Source: an uncultured Aureispira sp. (GTDB lineage: Bacteria; Bacteroidota; Bacteroidia; Chitinophagales; Saprospiraceae). From it: a stretch of DNA of 37,656 nucleotides. The notes under the pieces are model-generated. The model was given only the letters and a program-made list of their open reading frames with translations, was not told the origin of the DNA and ran no database searches. Positions 26,005 to 35,200 of the stretch are shown one piece after another. Location of the stretch: the NCBI GenBank assembly GCA_937942475.1, contig CALDEP010000043.1:1-37656 (forward strand), written 5' to 3'. Both the position numbers and the translations under genes were made by a program. Positions within the stretch are counted from its first letter, which is position 1. Each line of letters opens with the position of its first letter.

Positions 26005-29000
26005 ATGAATGGATTGAAATTTACCCTACTTAGCTTTTTTTTGTTATTCAATGCTGTTGCTTGGGCGCAAGAGGATGTTGACGAAATTCCAACTAGTCCT
26101 GATGCTTGTTACAAGTATATGGAAGAGATTATGGTGGTCACAAAGCGGGAGGAATGTGAGGCGATTATGAAAGAAATGAAGCAGAACCAAAAAGCAGGGA
26201 AATGGACACCCGAACTTTATGCTGGTTTAGCGGATTTGGGGAATCAAATGATTCAGCGAAAAATGAAACGTTACAACTTCTTTCGTCATGTCTTAGATAT
26301 TATAAATACGTTTTCTGACGATCCAGGATTGGCTTCGCAACATTTTAACGAATGGATTAAAATTTCTAAAAAAATCCTAGAAGGACAGAGTACAGGGAAA
26401 TCTGCGGAGTTTGAAAATTACTTAAAATTTAGCCGCAGTTTTTGGAAGACAGGGAACCTTTATGATATTTCAAAAGGAAGTCACAAATGGCGTTCTGAGT
26501 CTAGAGTATTTGACATGCAGTATGAGGAAGGTGTCTTATCTATTAAGTATGATAATACGATCTTATATTGTTATAATAAAAAAGATTCCTTGACGATTAA
26601 GGACGCAAAAGGTGTTTTTTATCCATTGGAACAAAAATGGAAAGGGGTAAAAGGGCAAGTTGATTGGACTTCAGAAGGAGCAAAAGATGCTTATGCTTTG
26701 TTAAAATCCTATACCATTGAGATGAGAAGAACATCTTATGCAGCGAAAAATGCAACCTTGTTTTATAATTCTGTCTTTAAACAACCGATTGAAGGTATCC
26801 TAAAAGATAGAGCTGTTCGACGAACCTCAACGAACTTGAGGTATCCTTATTTTGAATCCAATTCTAGAAATATCCAGATGGATGATATTGGAGATGGGGT
26901 ATCTTATAGAGGGGGATTTGTAATGACAGGTGCTTCTGTACAAGGTTATGGAGATAAGGAAGGTTTTTCAACGGTTTATGTTACCGATAAGAAAGGAAAT
27001 AAAATTATTAAAGCAGAGTCAGGAAGTTTTGATATTCTAAAAGGGGATAAGGTGGTTTCGCAAGATGCAAAGGTGACTTTGTATATCAATCACGATGATG
27101 GAACAATAGATTCTATCTACCATCCTAGTATTAACTTTTTGTACAGTATTGTGCAACGTAAATTGGATTTAACAAGAAGTGATTCTCGAATTTCAAGAGT
27201 ACCTTTCTCAAACTCTTTGCAGGAGATGGATATGAAGGTAACTTCTATTGCTTGGTTGATTGATACCGACGAGTTGGTGATGGGTGATAATAACCAGGAC
27301 ATGGAAATGGCTTCGGAAAATCATTTTGATCAATTGTTGTTTGAAAAGTATCAGAATATTATTTCTATTAATCCATTGATAAAGTTTGCCGTCTATTCTA
27401 ATAAGCTGAAAGAATCGCAAGAAATAGATGGTGCTGTACGACCAGATACAAACCCTTGGGAGCAAGATGGTCCTATGACAGATGAGGAATATTGTAAGCA
27501 GCAACCTGATTTTTGTGATGAATTCGGAAATCGTTTTTTCAATGACGACGTCGAAGAAGTTATAGATACTGCCTTTGAAAAATTGATGGGCAATTGGCCT
27601 CCAAAAACAGAAGAGGACGAGCCAGAGATAAACGAAGATTTTATAGATGAATTTGCTTCAACAGATCCTAGAGTGGTATCAGCAGATGAGTTGGCTGCTT
27701 TGTTGGACAAACGAATGGAAAAAATCACCATTCTAACCTCCAAAGAAGTTGTAAAAGCAGCTAAAAATCCAGCCTTCAAAATTATAGAGCGAAATCAAGA
27801 TTATCGTGATTTCATAAAAGGTTTTCCTTTAGTTTATAAATTTGGAGCCATTGACGTTTATAATTTAATGTCAGTCGTGCCAGATCCTTCCTTTAATTTG
27901 AGCAATACCTTGCCTTTATTCCTCGAAATGGTTAAAGATGGTTTTATTATTTATAACAAAGAAACAGGAACCATCACCCTTCGGGATAAATTGTTTCATT
28001 ATGTTGCTTCTGTTAACAGAAAGAAAAAAGACCACGATTTTGATAAAATCAGAATTAAATCTGTGCCTTCTCGAAACAATAAAAAACCTGCCAATGCAGT
28101 GTTTGATATGAAGAAAGGCGAGATTCAAACTTTTGGTGTTCAAGAGTTTGTTTTAAGTGATTCGCAGAAAGTTATCGCAAGACCTTTTAATGGAGAAGTG
28201 AAGATGTTAAAAGGGCGTAACATGGATTTTAATGGTGTGATGTCTGGTGGCGCTTGTAACTTTACAGGAACAAACTTTCACTTTATATATGATATTTTCC
28301 ATGTAGAAATGGATTCCATCAATTATTTGGATTTATTTATTGATAAACGTGCTCGTCATGGCGAAGAAGCAGGTTATTTAGCAGGAAGACCTAAGCCAGA
28401 ACGTGCCATTGATGATTTGACACAGTTGCCCACCAAAGAAAAAGAACCGATTAATAGTGTGATTGAAGGCGGGAGTGGATTGATGTTAATTGATGTTCCT
28501 AGTAATAAATCTGGACGAATGCAAAGTGATAAGATTTATCCGTCTTTTGAATCGACCAGTAAATCTAGGGTTTATTATGACAAAAGAAATCGACAAGGAG
28601 AAGGTACTTATCCTAGAGAAGGCTTTTATTATGAGTTAGAACCTTTCTTGTTAGATGGTATGGATGAATTAAGACCAGATCAATTGAAGTTTGACGGAAA
28701 ATTGTATGCAGGAGATATTTTTGAACCCATCAATGATTCATTGATGGTGATGTACCATGATTTATCACTAGGGTTTGAGACAGAAACGAAAGGAACTGAA
28801 CCAAATCCAATTTATATTCGAGGAGACAAAAAAGGAAAAGGAACCTTTAAAGGTTCTGTTGGAATTAGTAATGAAGGCTTGATTGGAAATGGTCGCTTGG
28901 ATTATTTAGGGGCTACTGTAGAATCTGAATACATTGAGTTTTTGCCAGAACAATTTCGTGCAGAAGATGTGGATAGTTTTAACTTAGCAGGTTCTGTTCG

Positions 29001-31059
29001 AGATGGGATTGAGTTTCCAGATGTAAAAGGAGAGCAAGTGCAAATAGATTGGTCTCCTTATAGTGATAGTATGTACATTGAGTCTGCGATTGTAGAAGGC
29101 GTGCCCTTTCAGTTTTTTGATTCTACTGACTTTAATCTAGAAGGGTCTTTGACCTTGACACCAGATGGTTTGTTGGGAAGAGGAACCTTTGATTGGTATG
29201 GTGCAACCTTAGAATCAAATCCAGGAGGCGATTTTAAGTTTGGAAAACAATCCATTTCTTCTCCTTCAGCAGCTGTTATTATCAAATCTCAAGGAGTACA
29301 AAAATTTGCTTTTGAGAATGAAAATGTAGATGCTATTATTGATTTTGAAAAGCAAACGGGCGACTTTATCTCTCAGGAATCAGATTTAGCAACAGATTTG
29401 CCTTACAATAGTTATCAAACTTCTTTGGATCAATTTCACTGGGATATGGCTACAGATCATATCTTTATGGATGCACAAGAAGGAAAAACAGGCTTTTTCT
29501 TAGCAACAGAGCAATCGCAAGATTCTTTAGTGTTCTTAGGAGAAAAGGCAGATTATGATTTGAATACAGGCTTGTTAAAAATTGATGGCGTAGAGAAAAT
29601 CCGTGTGGCAGATGCCTTTATTTATCCTAAAGATAAGCACGTAGAAATTGAAGAAGCATCGCACATGAGAACCTTAGAAGATTCTCGAATTGTGGCGGAT
29701 ACGTTAAATCAAAATCACGTGATTCAAAGAGCTTCTATTAATGTATTGAGTAGAAATGAATTCAAGGCTTCTGGTTATTTAGAGTTTAATGTAGAAAATC
29801 ATAAAAATCAAGAAATTAAGTTTGATAATGTAACTTCTGCACAAGAATCTCCAGGGCAATTTGTAACTGTTGGTAGTGGTACCGTTAGCGATACTGCAAA
29901 TTTTCACTTGGATAAACGAACGAAATTTAAAGGAGAGGTTTTGTTGAACTCAAAATCTGAATTATTAACCTTTAAAGGATACGCTAAAATTTCTTCTTCA
30001 GTTATTCCTACACAAGAGTGGTTTGGTATCGAGTCTAAAATTGATAAAAGAGACGTATCTATTGTTTATGAGAATCCTAAAAATCCTGCAGGAGAATATT
30101 TATATGTTGGATTATATTTGAACTTGGATACAATGGATTTGTATCCAGCAATTTTGTCTCCAAAACAAACATCCGCAGATAGAAGTATTTTCTCTGCAAG
30201 AGGTGTTTTAAAGTTTGATGACACAGAAAACATGTACTTATTTGGAGATTCTGCTAGAGTGTTGGGAGATGCAGAGGCTGGTAAATTATTTACCGTATCA
30301 GAACAAAATGCAAAAATAACAGCTTCTGGACGTTTTGATTTTGATAAAGGATTCAAATCGGATAGAACACCGAATTTCTTGGTTGATATTGTTGGTGATT
30401 TTACGTTCTTTTTGAATGCAAAATCAGACTACTTATTTGAAACCTCTACCAATCTTGATTTCTACTTGCCACAAACACTTAGAGATGTTATTGTGAATGA
30501 TTTGCAAAGTAATGAGGAATTGATTGATAAGCTTTTATACGCAAGTATCAAGAATCAGAAATTGCACCAGCACATGAAGAACTACATTTCAGACGAAAAG
30601 AAGTTTGATAAAATGTGGAAAAAAGTAAAAGATGATGAGCGTTTGCAATTGCCAAATGACTTTTCTCATACCTTCTTCTTTGTTAATAACAAACTATTAT
30701 GGAGTCCCAAAACACAATCTTTTATTACAAAAGGACGTCGTGTACAATTGGCTTCTATTGGTGGAAAACACATTGGGCAAGTTGTTAAAGGACACATGGA
30801 AATTTTGAATGATCCAGCTCGTGGAGATGCAATGACCTTTTATATTGTTTCTCCAAATGGGGATTGGTACTATTTTTCTTACCAAAATGGCTTCTTAAAA
30901 ACAGTTTCTTCTAATCCAGATTATAACAATGCGATTTCATCTTTGAAAAGTAAAGATCGTCGTGTTAAAACTGAAAATGGAAAATGGATTGAGTTAGTGA
31001 TTGGTTCTCCTGGAGAATATTCTAGCTTTAAGAATAAGGCTAGTGCAGCACACAACTAG
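26005..31059 (+). CDS. Very large secreted protein of unknown function, 1684 aa
   Basis: A signal peptide (MNGLKFTLLSFFLLFNAVAWA, cleaved before Q) is followed by a helical N-terminal domain (about 30-135, with Cys in DACYKYM and REECEAI). A long beta-rich body follows. I recognise no named family. Within about 940-1095 two similar blocks repeat: KGSVGISNEGLIGNGRLDYL and EGSLTLTPDGLLGRGTFDWY, each followed by GATxES. This suggests a repetitive beta-solenoid or beta-helix fold. There is an acidic linker (about 525-560, EEDEPEINEDF). No T9SS tail and no membrane segment are seen, and the C-terminus is Lys/Ala-rich. The size, the lack of Cys in the body and the repeats fit a large periplasmic or surface scaffold; this is inference. 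A perfect 15-bp terminator follows at 31083. Confidence 0.85.
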   Translation: MNGLKFTLLSFFLLFNAVAWAQEDVDEIPTSPDACYKYMEEIMVVTKREECEAIMKEMKQNQKAGKWTPELYAGLADLGNQMIQRKMKRYNFFRHVLDIINTFSDDPGLASQHFNEWIKISKKILEGQSTGKSAEFENYLKFSRSFWKTGNLYDISKGSHKWRSESRVFDMQYEEGVLSIKYDNTILYCYNKKDSLTIKDAKGVFYPLEQKWKGVKGQVDWTSEGAKDAYALLKSYTIEMRRTSYAAKNATLFYNSVFKQPIEGILKDRAVRRTSTNLRYPYFESNSRNIQMDDIGDGVSYRGGFVMTGASVQGYGDKEGFSTVYVTDKKGNKIIKAESGSFDILKGDKVVSQDAKVTLYINHDDGTIDSIYHPSINFLYSIVQRKLDLTRSDSRISRVPFSNSLQEMDMKVTSIAWLIDTDELVMGDNNQDMEMASENHFDQLLFEKYQNIISINPLIKFAVYSNKLKESQEIDGAVRPDTNPWEQDGPMTDEEYCKQQPDFCDEFGNRFFNDDVEEVIDTAFEKLMGNWPPKTEEDEPEINEDFIDEFASTDPRVVSADELAALLDKRMEKITILTSKEVVKAAKNPAFKIIERNQDYRDFIKGFPLVYKFGAIDVYNLMSVVPDPSFNLSNTLPLFLEMVKDGFIIYNKETGTITLRDKLFHYVASVNRKKKDHDFDKIRIKSVPSRNNKKPANAVFDMKKGEIQTFGVQEFVLSDSQKVIARPFNGEVKMLKGRNMDFNGVMSGGACNFTGTNFHFIYDIFHVEMDSINYLDLFIDKRARHGEEAGYLAGRPKPERAIDDLTQLPTKEKEPINSVIEGGSGLMLIDVPSNKSGRMQSDKIYPSFESTSKSRVYYDKRNRQGEGTYPREGFYYELEPFLLDGMDELRPDQLKFDGKLYAGDIFEPINDSLMVMYHDLSLGFETETKGTEPNPIYIRGDKKGKGTFKGSVGISNEGLIGNGRLDYLGATVESEYIEFLPEQFRAEDVDSFNLAGSVRDGIEFPDVKGEQVQIDWSPYSDSMYIESAIVEGVPFQFFDSTDFNLEGSLTLTPDGLLGRGTFDWYGATLESNPGGDFKFGKQSISSPSAAVIIKSQGVQKFAFENENVDAIIDFEKQTGDFISQESDLATDLPYNSYQTSLDQFHWDMATDHIFMDAQEGKTGFFLATEQSQDSLVFLGEKADYDLNTGLLKIDGVEKIRVADAFIYPKDKHVEIEEASHMRTLEDSRIVADTLNQNHVIQRASINVLSRNEFKASGYLEFNVENHKNQEIKFDNVTSAQESPGQFVTVGSGTVSDTANFHLDKRTKFKGEVLLNSKSELLTFKGYAKISSSVIPTQEWFGIESKIDKRDVSIVYENPKNPAGEYLYVGLYLNLDTMDLYPAILSPKQTSADRSIFSARGVLKFDDTENMYLFGDSARVLGDAEAGKLFTVSEQNAKITASGRFDFDKGFKSDRTPNFLVDIVGDFTFFLNAKSDYLFETSTNLDFYLPQTLRDVIVNDLQSNEELIDKLLYASIKNQKLHQHMKNYISDEKKFDKMWKKVKDDERLQLPNDFSHTFFFVNNKLLWSPKTQSFITKGRRVQLASIGGKHIGQVVKGHMEILNDPARGDAMTFYIVSPNGDWYYFSYQNGFLKTVSSNPDYNNAISSLKSKDRRVKTENGKWIELVIGSPGEYSSFKNKASAAHN

Positions 31060-31082
31060 AAATAGTTGTTTGATAGTAATTT

Positions 31083-31132
31083 GAAGCTTTGAAAATGTTC
31101 TTTATAAGGCATTTTCAAAGCTTCTTTTTTTT
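31083..31132 (+). terminator. Strong terminator between convergent genes
   Basis: A perfect 15-bp stem (GAAGCTTTGAAAATG at 31083-31097 with CATTTTCAAAGCTTC at 31110-31124) is followed by eight T. It ends the 1684-aa gene. It may also serve the minus-strand gene ending at 31134, but the T run on that side is poor. Confidence 0.92.
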
Positions 31133-31133
31133 G

Positions 31134-31697
31134 TTATTTTGGTTCTAATAAAGAGAAAATCAAACTATCTATATATTGACCATCAAAGAAATAATCTTCT
31201 TTAAAATAAGCCTCTTGAACAAAGTTATTCTTTTCCAAAAGTCGAATAGAGCTTTTGTTATTAGGATTAACATTAGCAGAAATACTATGCAAGCCAAATT
31301 GTTCAAAAGCGAACCTAAGCATCGTTTTAAAGGTTTCATCCATATAGCCTTTGCCCCAATAATCTGGGTGTAAGGCATAACCTATTTCTGCACGACAATT
31401 GTGGCGGAAGAATTGCCAAAAGCCAAAATAGCCAATAAATTGATTGCTTTCTTTTTCGAAAATCGTCCAATTTAGCCCTTTTTTTTCTTCAAAAGCCTTG
31501 TTGTTTTTCTGAATAGCTAAAGTTGCCTCTTGGATGCTTTTGTAAGAATAGCTATCCATATAACGCATAACTTTAGGGTTCGAGCGTAATTCAAACATAG
31601 CTTGACTGTCCCGCTCCTCAAATTGCTTGAAAACAAGCCGAGCACTTTCTAGATTCGGAAAGGAATCAAATACAGCATCGTTAATTTTTATATTCAT
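31134..31697 (-). CDS. GNAT family N-acetyltransferase (RimJ/RimL-like)
   Basis: This 187-residue protein has the GNAT fold in the order expected for the RimJ/RimL group: SARLVFKQFEERDSQAMFEL at the start, a FIGYFGFW strand, GYALHPDYWGKGYMDE as the acetyl-CoA-binding motif A (about 107-122), and ANVNPNNKSSIRLLEKNNF near the end. It uses acetyl-CoA to acetylate an amine, perhaps a protein N-terminus or a small molecule; the substrate cannot be read from sequence. It lies 30 bases downstream of the DUF2461 gene on the same strand, so the two are probably one transcript. Confidence 0.9.
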   Translation of the reverse strand: MNIKINDAVFDSFPNLESARLVFKQFEERDSQAMFELRSNPKVMRYMDSYSYKSIQEATLAIQKNNKAFEEKKGLNWTIFEKESNQFIGYFGFWQFFRHNCRAEIGYALHPDYWGKGYMDETFKTMLRFAFEQFGLHSISANVNPNNKSSIRLLEKNNFVQEAYFKEDYFFDGQYIDSLIFSLLEPK

Positions 31698-31727
31698 AAT
31701 TGAAACTATTCATAATCCTATTTATTA

Positions 31728-32396
31728 TTACAAAATAGAAACACCATTCATATCTGTCGTCAAAATATCCGTCATGTAATCAAAGAACGGACGAATGGCC
31801 ATAAAGGTTTCCGTCATTTGGTCAGGAAAATCTTTGTGAGTAACTTCCTCATCTGAAAAATTCCTAAAAGCTAAAAATTGTTTCATTCTCAGCCACTTAA
31901 TATTAGGATGTTCTTTGTCAAAACCCCTTGGGGCTGTTTTTAAGGAGACACCTTTTAACTCGTCAAAATATTCAACAAAAGTAGCCTCTTGTGTAATCTG
32001 ATCTATAAGAGAGCTATCCATTTCAAACTCTTTTCGAATGCGTAATAAATCGTCTGTATTTGGACCAAAGAAGCCTCCACCTACAATAGATCTTCCATTG
32101 GGACTGATATCAAAGGTATAACTTCCACGGCGATCATTCCCAAAGCGTCTATAATAACCGCCCAAATAACCTTTGTAAGGCAATTTATTTTTGGAGAAAC
32201 GAACATCTCGATAAATTCTGTATAGTTTAGAAAATTCGATGTTGTCTACCTTATTCAGGTTCGCTTCTACTTTTTTGACTAAGGCTTCTATTTCTTTTTT
32301 CGTTCTGAGGTAATCTTCCTTGTGTGCTTCAAACCAAGGGCGATTGTTGTTGGCTTGTAATTTTGAAAGAAAATCGAGGGAATATTTGCTGATCAT
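31728..32396 (-). CDS. DUF2461 family protein, 222 aa
   Basis: The sequence has the DUF2461 (TIGR02453) pattern: an N-terminal FLSKLQANNNRPWFEAHKED, the arginine-rich block FSKLYRIYRDVRFSKNKLPYK (about 54-75), and SPNGRSIVGGGFF. The family is common in Bacteroidota and its function is unknown. The length is normal. The start ATG at 32396 begins MISKYSLDFL. It is the first gene of a likely two-gene transcript with the GNAT gene; a promoter was not identified in the A+T-rich upstream region. Confidence 0.88.
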   Translation of the reverse strand: MISKYSLDFLSKLQANNNRPWFEAHKEDYLRTKKEIEALVKKVEANLNKVDNIEFSKLYRIYRDVRFSKNKLPYKGYLGGYYRRFGNDRRGSYTFDISPNGRSIVGGGFFGPNTDDLLRIRKEFEMDSSLIDQITQEATFVEYFDELKGVSLKTAPRGFDKEHPNIKWLRMKQFLAFRNFSDEEVTHKDFPDQMTETFMAIRPFFDYMTDILTTDMNGVSIL

Positions 32397-32765
32397 GCTT
32401 TATATTTTTTTGCTAGTAATTTCATTCTTTTAAATGATAAAAATAGTCAGATTGTTTAAGATCTTAGGCTTTAATTTTTAATTATTATTGCTATTAAAGC
32501 TTCTATTTATAATAAGATTACTATTAGAAAAGATAGTAAATAAAACTTTTTACCGAAATTGGAATTTTTTTATTATTGAGAACGTTAAATAAGCAAACGG
32601 ACAACTTTGTAGTGCTATAGAGAAATACAGATTAACTTTTGTATCTTGTCTTTGTCATTCTAACTTATAGCATACACAAAATAAACCACCTGATTTTTAA
32701 CTCAGGATATATAAGGAATGAGAAAGAAATAAAGTGAACAAGTGTTGTTAAATATTTTTGAGGAT
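32397..32765 (+). other. A+T-rich spacer without a recognisable gene
   Basis: This is the upstream region of the DUF2461 gene. No open frame of coding character was found on either strand. A composite palindromic element begins at its end (32766). Confidence 0.5.
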
Positions 32766-32893
32766 GAAAGTTTTAAAAAATGAGTAGTATGAGTGTAACG
32801 AACGAGCTTGCTTGCGCTAAGTAGCGCAAAGGCTAGGCACGAGTTACACGTCCGACCACGAAGTAGCAGCGAAGCTATTTTTTTGAAACTTTC
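32766..32893. repeat. Composite palindromic element (about 128 bp)
   Basis: Outer arms GAAAGTTTTAAAAAA (32766-32780) and TTTTTTGAAACTTTC (32879-32893) pair over 15 bases with one G-T. Inside are GTGTAAC (32793-32799) with GTTACAC (32843-32849), and TTGCGCTA (32812-32819) with TAGCGCAA (32822-32829). The core 32861-32877 is shared, inverted, with 35074-35090. The inside is much richer in GC than the surroundings. Confidence 0.6.
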
Positions 32894-32983
32894 AGACCAA
32901 AAAGATGACGCAAAACGGTCATTTTATTTTTTGAACGTTCCTAACAGGCTAAATTAACAACATTCACCACAAAAAGAAACACA

Positions 32984-33778
32984 ATGAAACACGTATTATT
33001 ACTATTAATGGCCACCTTTTTTATAAGCTCTTGTACTACTGTCGAGTCTGGACATAAAGGCGTAAAAGTATATTGGGGAGGAAAAACCGATATGGAAACT
33101 ATTATGCCAGAAGGTATGGATATGGGAATCAGTTGGCTTTGGAACTCTTGTATAGAGTATGACGTTAGGGAAAAAACCTTGGTTCGAAAATTTGTTTTTA
33201 ATGATTCTAGAAACATGGAAACAAGTGTTGAAATTGCTTTAGATTATAATTTGAACCCAAATCAAGTTAATTTAATTCATACCAAAATAACAGACATTGA
33301 TACCAAGATTTTAAAGACACTAAAATCTTCTGGTAAAGAAGTGGTGCCACAATATACTGCTTCGGACTTAAACCTAAAGAAGCGAAAAGAAGCGGAAGCA
33401 GCTTTGCGGGATATTATTAGCAAAGAATTACCAGAATTTTATGTAGAATTTGCGAGAGTACAAATCACAGATGTTGATATTCCAAAAGCAATCGCAAATG
33501 TAGCAGAAGAAACGGCAATTCAAGAAGGACGTAACTCTTTGGCCTCTAAAAAAGAATTGGAACAAACCAACTTAGCAAAAGCAAGAATTGCAGAAGCAAA
33601 AGGTAAATACGATGCCGCTTTGTTTGACGCAAAAACGAAAGACATTATGTCTTCTCCTAAAATGTTGGAATTGAAGAAACTAGAGATTGAAATGGAATGG
33701 GCAAGAAAAGGAGTGAGTAAATATGGAAGCAACAATGTTTTTGGAGCTAGTACCTCTGTATTGAAAGGGTTTAAGTAA
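32984..33778 (+). CDS. SPFH/prohibitin-family lipoprotein
   Basis: The lipoprotein signal (MKHVLLLLMATFFISSC) gives lipidated Cys17. An SPFH/band 7 domain spans about 20-190 (SGHKGVKVYWGGK, KTLVRKFVFNDSRNMETSV, ALRDIISKELPEFYVEFARV, ITDVDIPKAIANVAEE). A coiled Lys/Glu/Ala helix follows (about 195-245). Prohibitin-like proteins form membrane-bound oligomeric rings that organise membrane regions or proteases. A lipid anchor in place of the usual N-terminal membrane helix is seen in Bacteroidota homologues. It is a single gene with non-coding repeat elements on both sides. Confidence 0.88.
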   Translation: MKHVLLLLMATFFISSCTTVESGHKGVKVYWGGKTDMETIMPEGMDMGISWLWNSCIEYDVREKTLVRKFVFNDSRNMETSVEIALDYNLNPNQVNLIHTKITDIDTKILKTLKSSGKEVVPQYTASDLNLKKRKEAEAALRDIISKELPEFYVEFARVQITDVDIPKAIANVAEETAIQEGRNSLASKKELEQTNLAKARIAEAKGKYDAALFDAKTKDIMSSPKMLELKKLEIEMEWARKGVSKYGSNNVFGASTSVLKGFK

Positions 33779-33842
33779 CTGATGTTACGCAAAAACTTTT
33801 TTAATCAAGGTTTAAACCTCTTATTACTTATTTGAGCACATT

Positions 33843-33922
33843 TTCTAATGTTTAATTTTTAATGCTGAATTTTTAATGTTTTATACCATTCAGCATTAAA
33901 AACTAAACATTCAACATTAGAA
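33843..33922. repeat. Internal TTCTAATGTT inverted repeat, copy B
   Basis: The left arm (33843-33870, starting TTCTAATGTTTAATTTTTAA) pairs with the right arm (33888-33922, ending CAACATTAGAA) apart from a small insertion in the right arm. The sequence is related to 25697-25768. Confidence 0.6.
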
Positions 33923-33970
33923 CCATCTGCTAAACTACATCTGAGTTCTTTGCAACCTAATTAATTTTAG

Positions 33971-34003
33971 TTCGCTTTGCTCATGAGCGCTGCGCTTTAA
34001 GTT
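33971..34003 (+). repeat. GC-rich dispersed repeat, copy 1 (CATGAGCGCT type)
   Basis: A 33-base unit centred on the palindrome GCTCATGAGC. It matches 35092-35124 at 28 of 33 positions. It lies inside the MITE-like element next to its right end. Confidence 0.6.
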
Positions 34004-34245
34004 ATGCGTAACAGGAGTTATTATAATAGAAATGCCATTCTTGTTTGTCTTTTATTTTTTTTAACGTATGAAAATTCATTTTTAATGAACACTAATTCTT
34101 TTTAGCCGTTAAATATCTAGATCATACAAAAATTGCAATTTAGGGTATTTTCCCAAATGACTACCACCCAAAAACAAGGTGTTATGTTATATAAACTTTA
34201 TATTTTTAGAACATAGGCTTTTGGCAGCCTTTTAAACTACTTCCA

Positions 34246-34944
34246 ATGAAAAATGGTAAAAACTTGGTTTCAGACAAAAAAATGATTGAAACCTATGAAG
34301 AAATGGGTGATGAGCACATACTTACTTCTTTGGATACTCCAATGCGAGCAGGTGCTTTTGATGTTTCTGATGAAGAAAAAATTAATCGAATCCAAGAACA
34401 CTTCCGAGAAATCATGGACATACTTGGTTTAGATTTGAATGACGACAGTTTAAAAGGGACGCCTTATCGAGTTGCAAAAATGTATGTAAAGGAGATTTTT
34501 AGTGGCTTAAATCCTGCCAACAAGCCCAAAATGGCTTTGTTTGAAAATAAGTACCAATATAATGAAATGTTGGTCGAGAAAAATATTCTCTTGCAATCTA
34601 CTTGTGAACATCATTTTTTGCCAATTTACGGCAAAGCACATGTTGCTTATATTGCCAATGGAAAAGTTATTGGTCTTTCTAAAATAAATAGAGTCGTACA
34701 ACATTTTGCAAAGCGTCCTCAAGTACAAGAACGCTTGAGTCTACAAATATTAGAGGAGTTAAAAACAGCGCTAGGAACTGAAGATGTAGCCGTTTATGTC
34801 GATGCCAAACATATGTGTGTTTCTACTCGTGGAATTAAAGATATTTCAAGTAGCACTATCACAACAGCTTATAGCGGAAAATTCAAGGAAGAAGCAACTC
34901 GAAAAGAGTTTTTAGCTGCTATACACAGCACACAAGATTATTAG
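34246..34944 (+). CDS. folE: GTP cyclohydrolase I (type IA)
   Basis: It converts GTP to 7,8-dihydroneopterin triphosphate, the first step of tetrahydrofolate (and other pterin) synthesis, in the cytoplasm. The 232-residue chain contains the zinc and active-site motif STCEHHFLPIYG with C120 and H123, the third zinc ligand C191 (KHMCVSTRG), and the GTP-binding GLSKINRVV and AKRPQVQERL (about 143-165). It has about ten more N-terminal residues than the E. coli enzyme. The start at 34246 is the first ATG after the MITE-like element. A perfect 15-bp terminator lies 36 bases after the stop. Confidence 0.96.
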   Translation: MKNGKNLVSDKKMIETYEEMGDEHILTSLDTPMRAGAFDVSDEEKINRIQEHFREIMDILGLDLNDDSLKGTPYRVAKMYVKEIFSGLNPANKPKMALFENKYQYNEMLVEKNILLQSTCEHHFLPIYGKAHVAYIANGKVIGLSKINRVVQHFAKRPQVQERLSLQILEELKTALGTEDVAVYVDAKHMCVSTRGIKDISSSTITTAYSGKFKEEATRKEFLAAIHSTQDY

Positions 34945-34980
34945 TAAATACACAAACAATTGCCTAATTATCATCATAAT

Positions 34981-35022
34981 AACGTGGTATCTCATAAGGA
35001 ATGAGATACCACGTTTCTTTTT
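34981..35022 (+). terminator. folE terminator
   Basis: A perfect 15-bp stem (AACGTGGTATCTCAT at 34981-34995 with ATGAGATACCACGTT at 35001-35015) has loop AAGGA and is followed by a T-rich stretch. Confidence 0.9.
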
Positions 35023-35073
35023 ACTTTAAAGAGTGCCAAATTTTGTTCCTAATAGATTATATTTATTAATATT

Positions 35074-35160
35074 TAGCTGCGCTGCTACTTATTCGCTATG
35101 CTCATGAGCGCTTTGCTTAGAGTTCGTGGTCGTGGGATTTTTTGTTTTTAGCTTCGCTGA
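35074..35160 (+). repeat. GC-rich dispersed repeat block, copy 2
   Basis: It contains TAGCTGCGCTGCTACTT (35074-35090, matching the inverse of 32861-32877 at 16 of 17), the CATGAGCGCT unit (35092-35124, matching 33971-34003), TTCGTGGTCG (shared with the 32851-32860 area, inverted), and TAGCTTCGCTGA (35149-35160). Confidence 0.6.
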
Positions 35161-35200
35161 TTCTTCGAGTTCTATCAAAAAAGCAAAAAAACATCTATGC

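Larger units (their letters stand above)
33783..34013. mobile_element. MITE-like element, 231 bp, with 9-bp terminal inverted repeats
   Basis: TGTTACGCA at 33783-33791 is exactly complementary to TGCGTAACA at 34005-34013, and similarity continues inward (AACTT on both sides). The interior holds an AATGTTTAATTTTTAATG-type inverted repeat and a GC-rich palindromic block. There is no reading frame for a transposase. No target-site duplication is evident. Confidence 0.45.

Noticed and set aside
25842-26033. Small open frame just upstream of the 1684-aa gene
   Set aside because: It overlaps the likely promoter and the start of the big gene. Its residue content (Phe, Cys, Tyr rich) reflects A+T-rich spacer.
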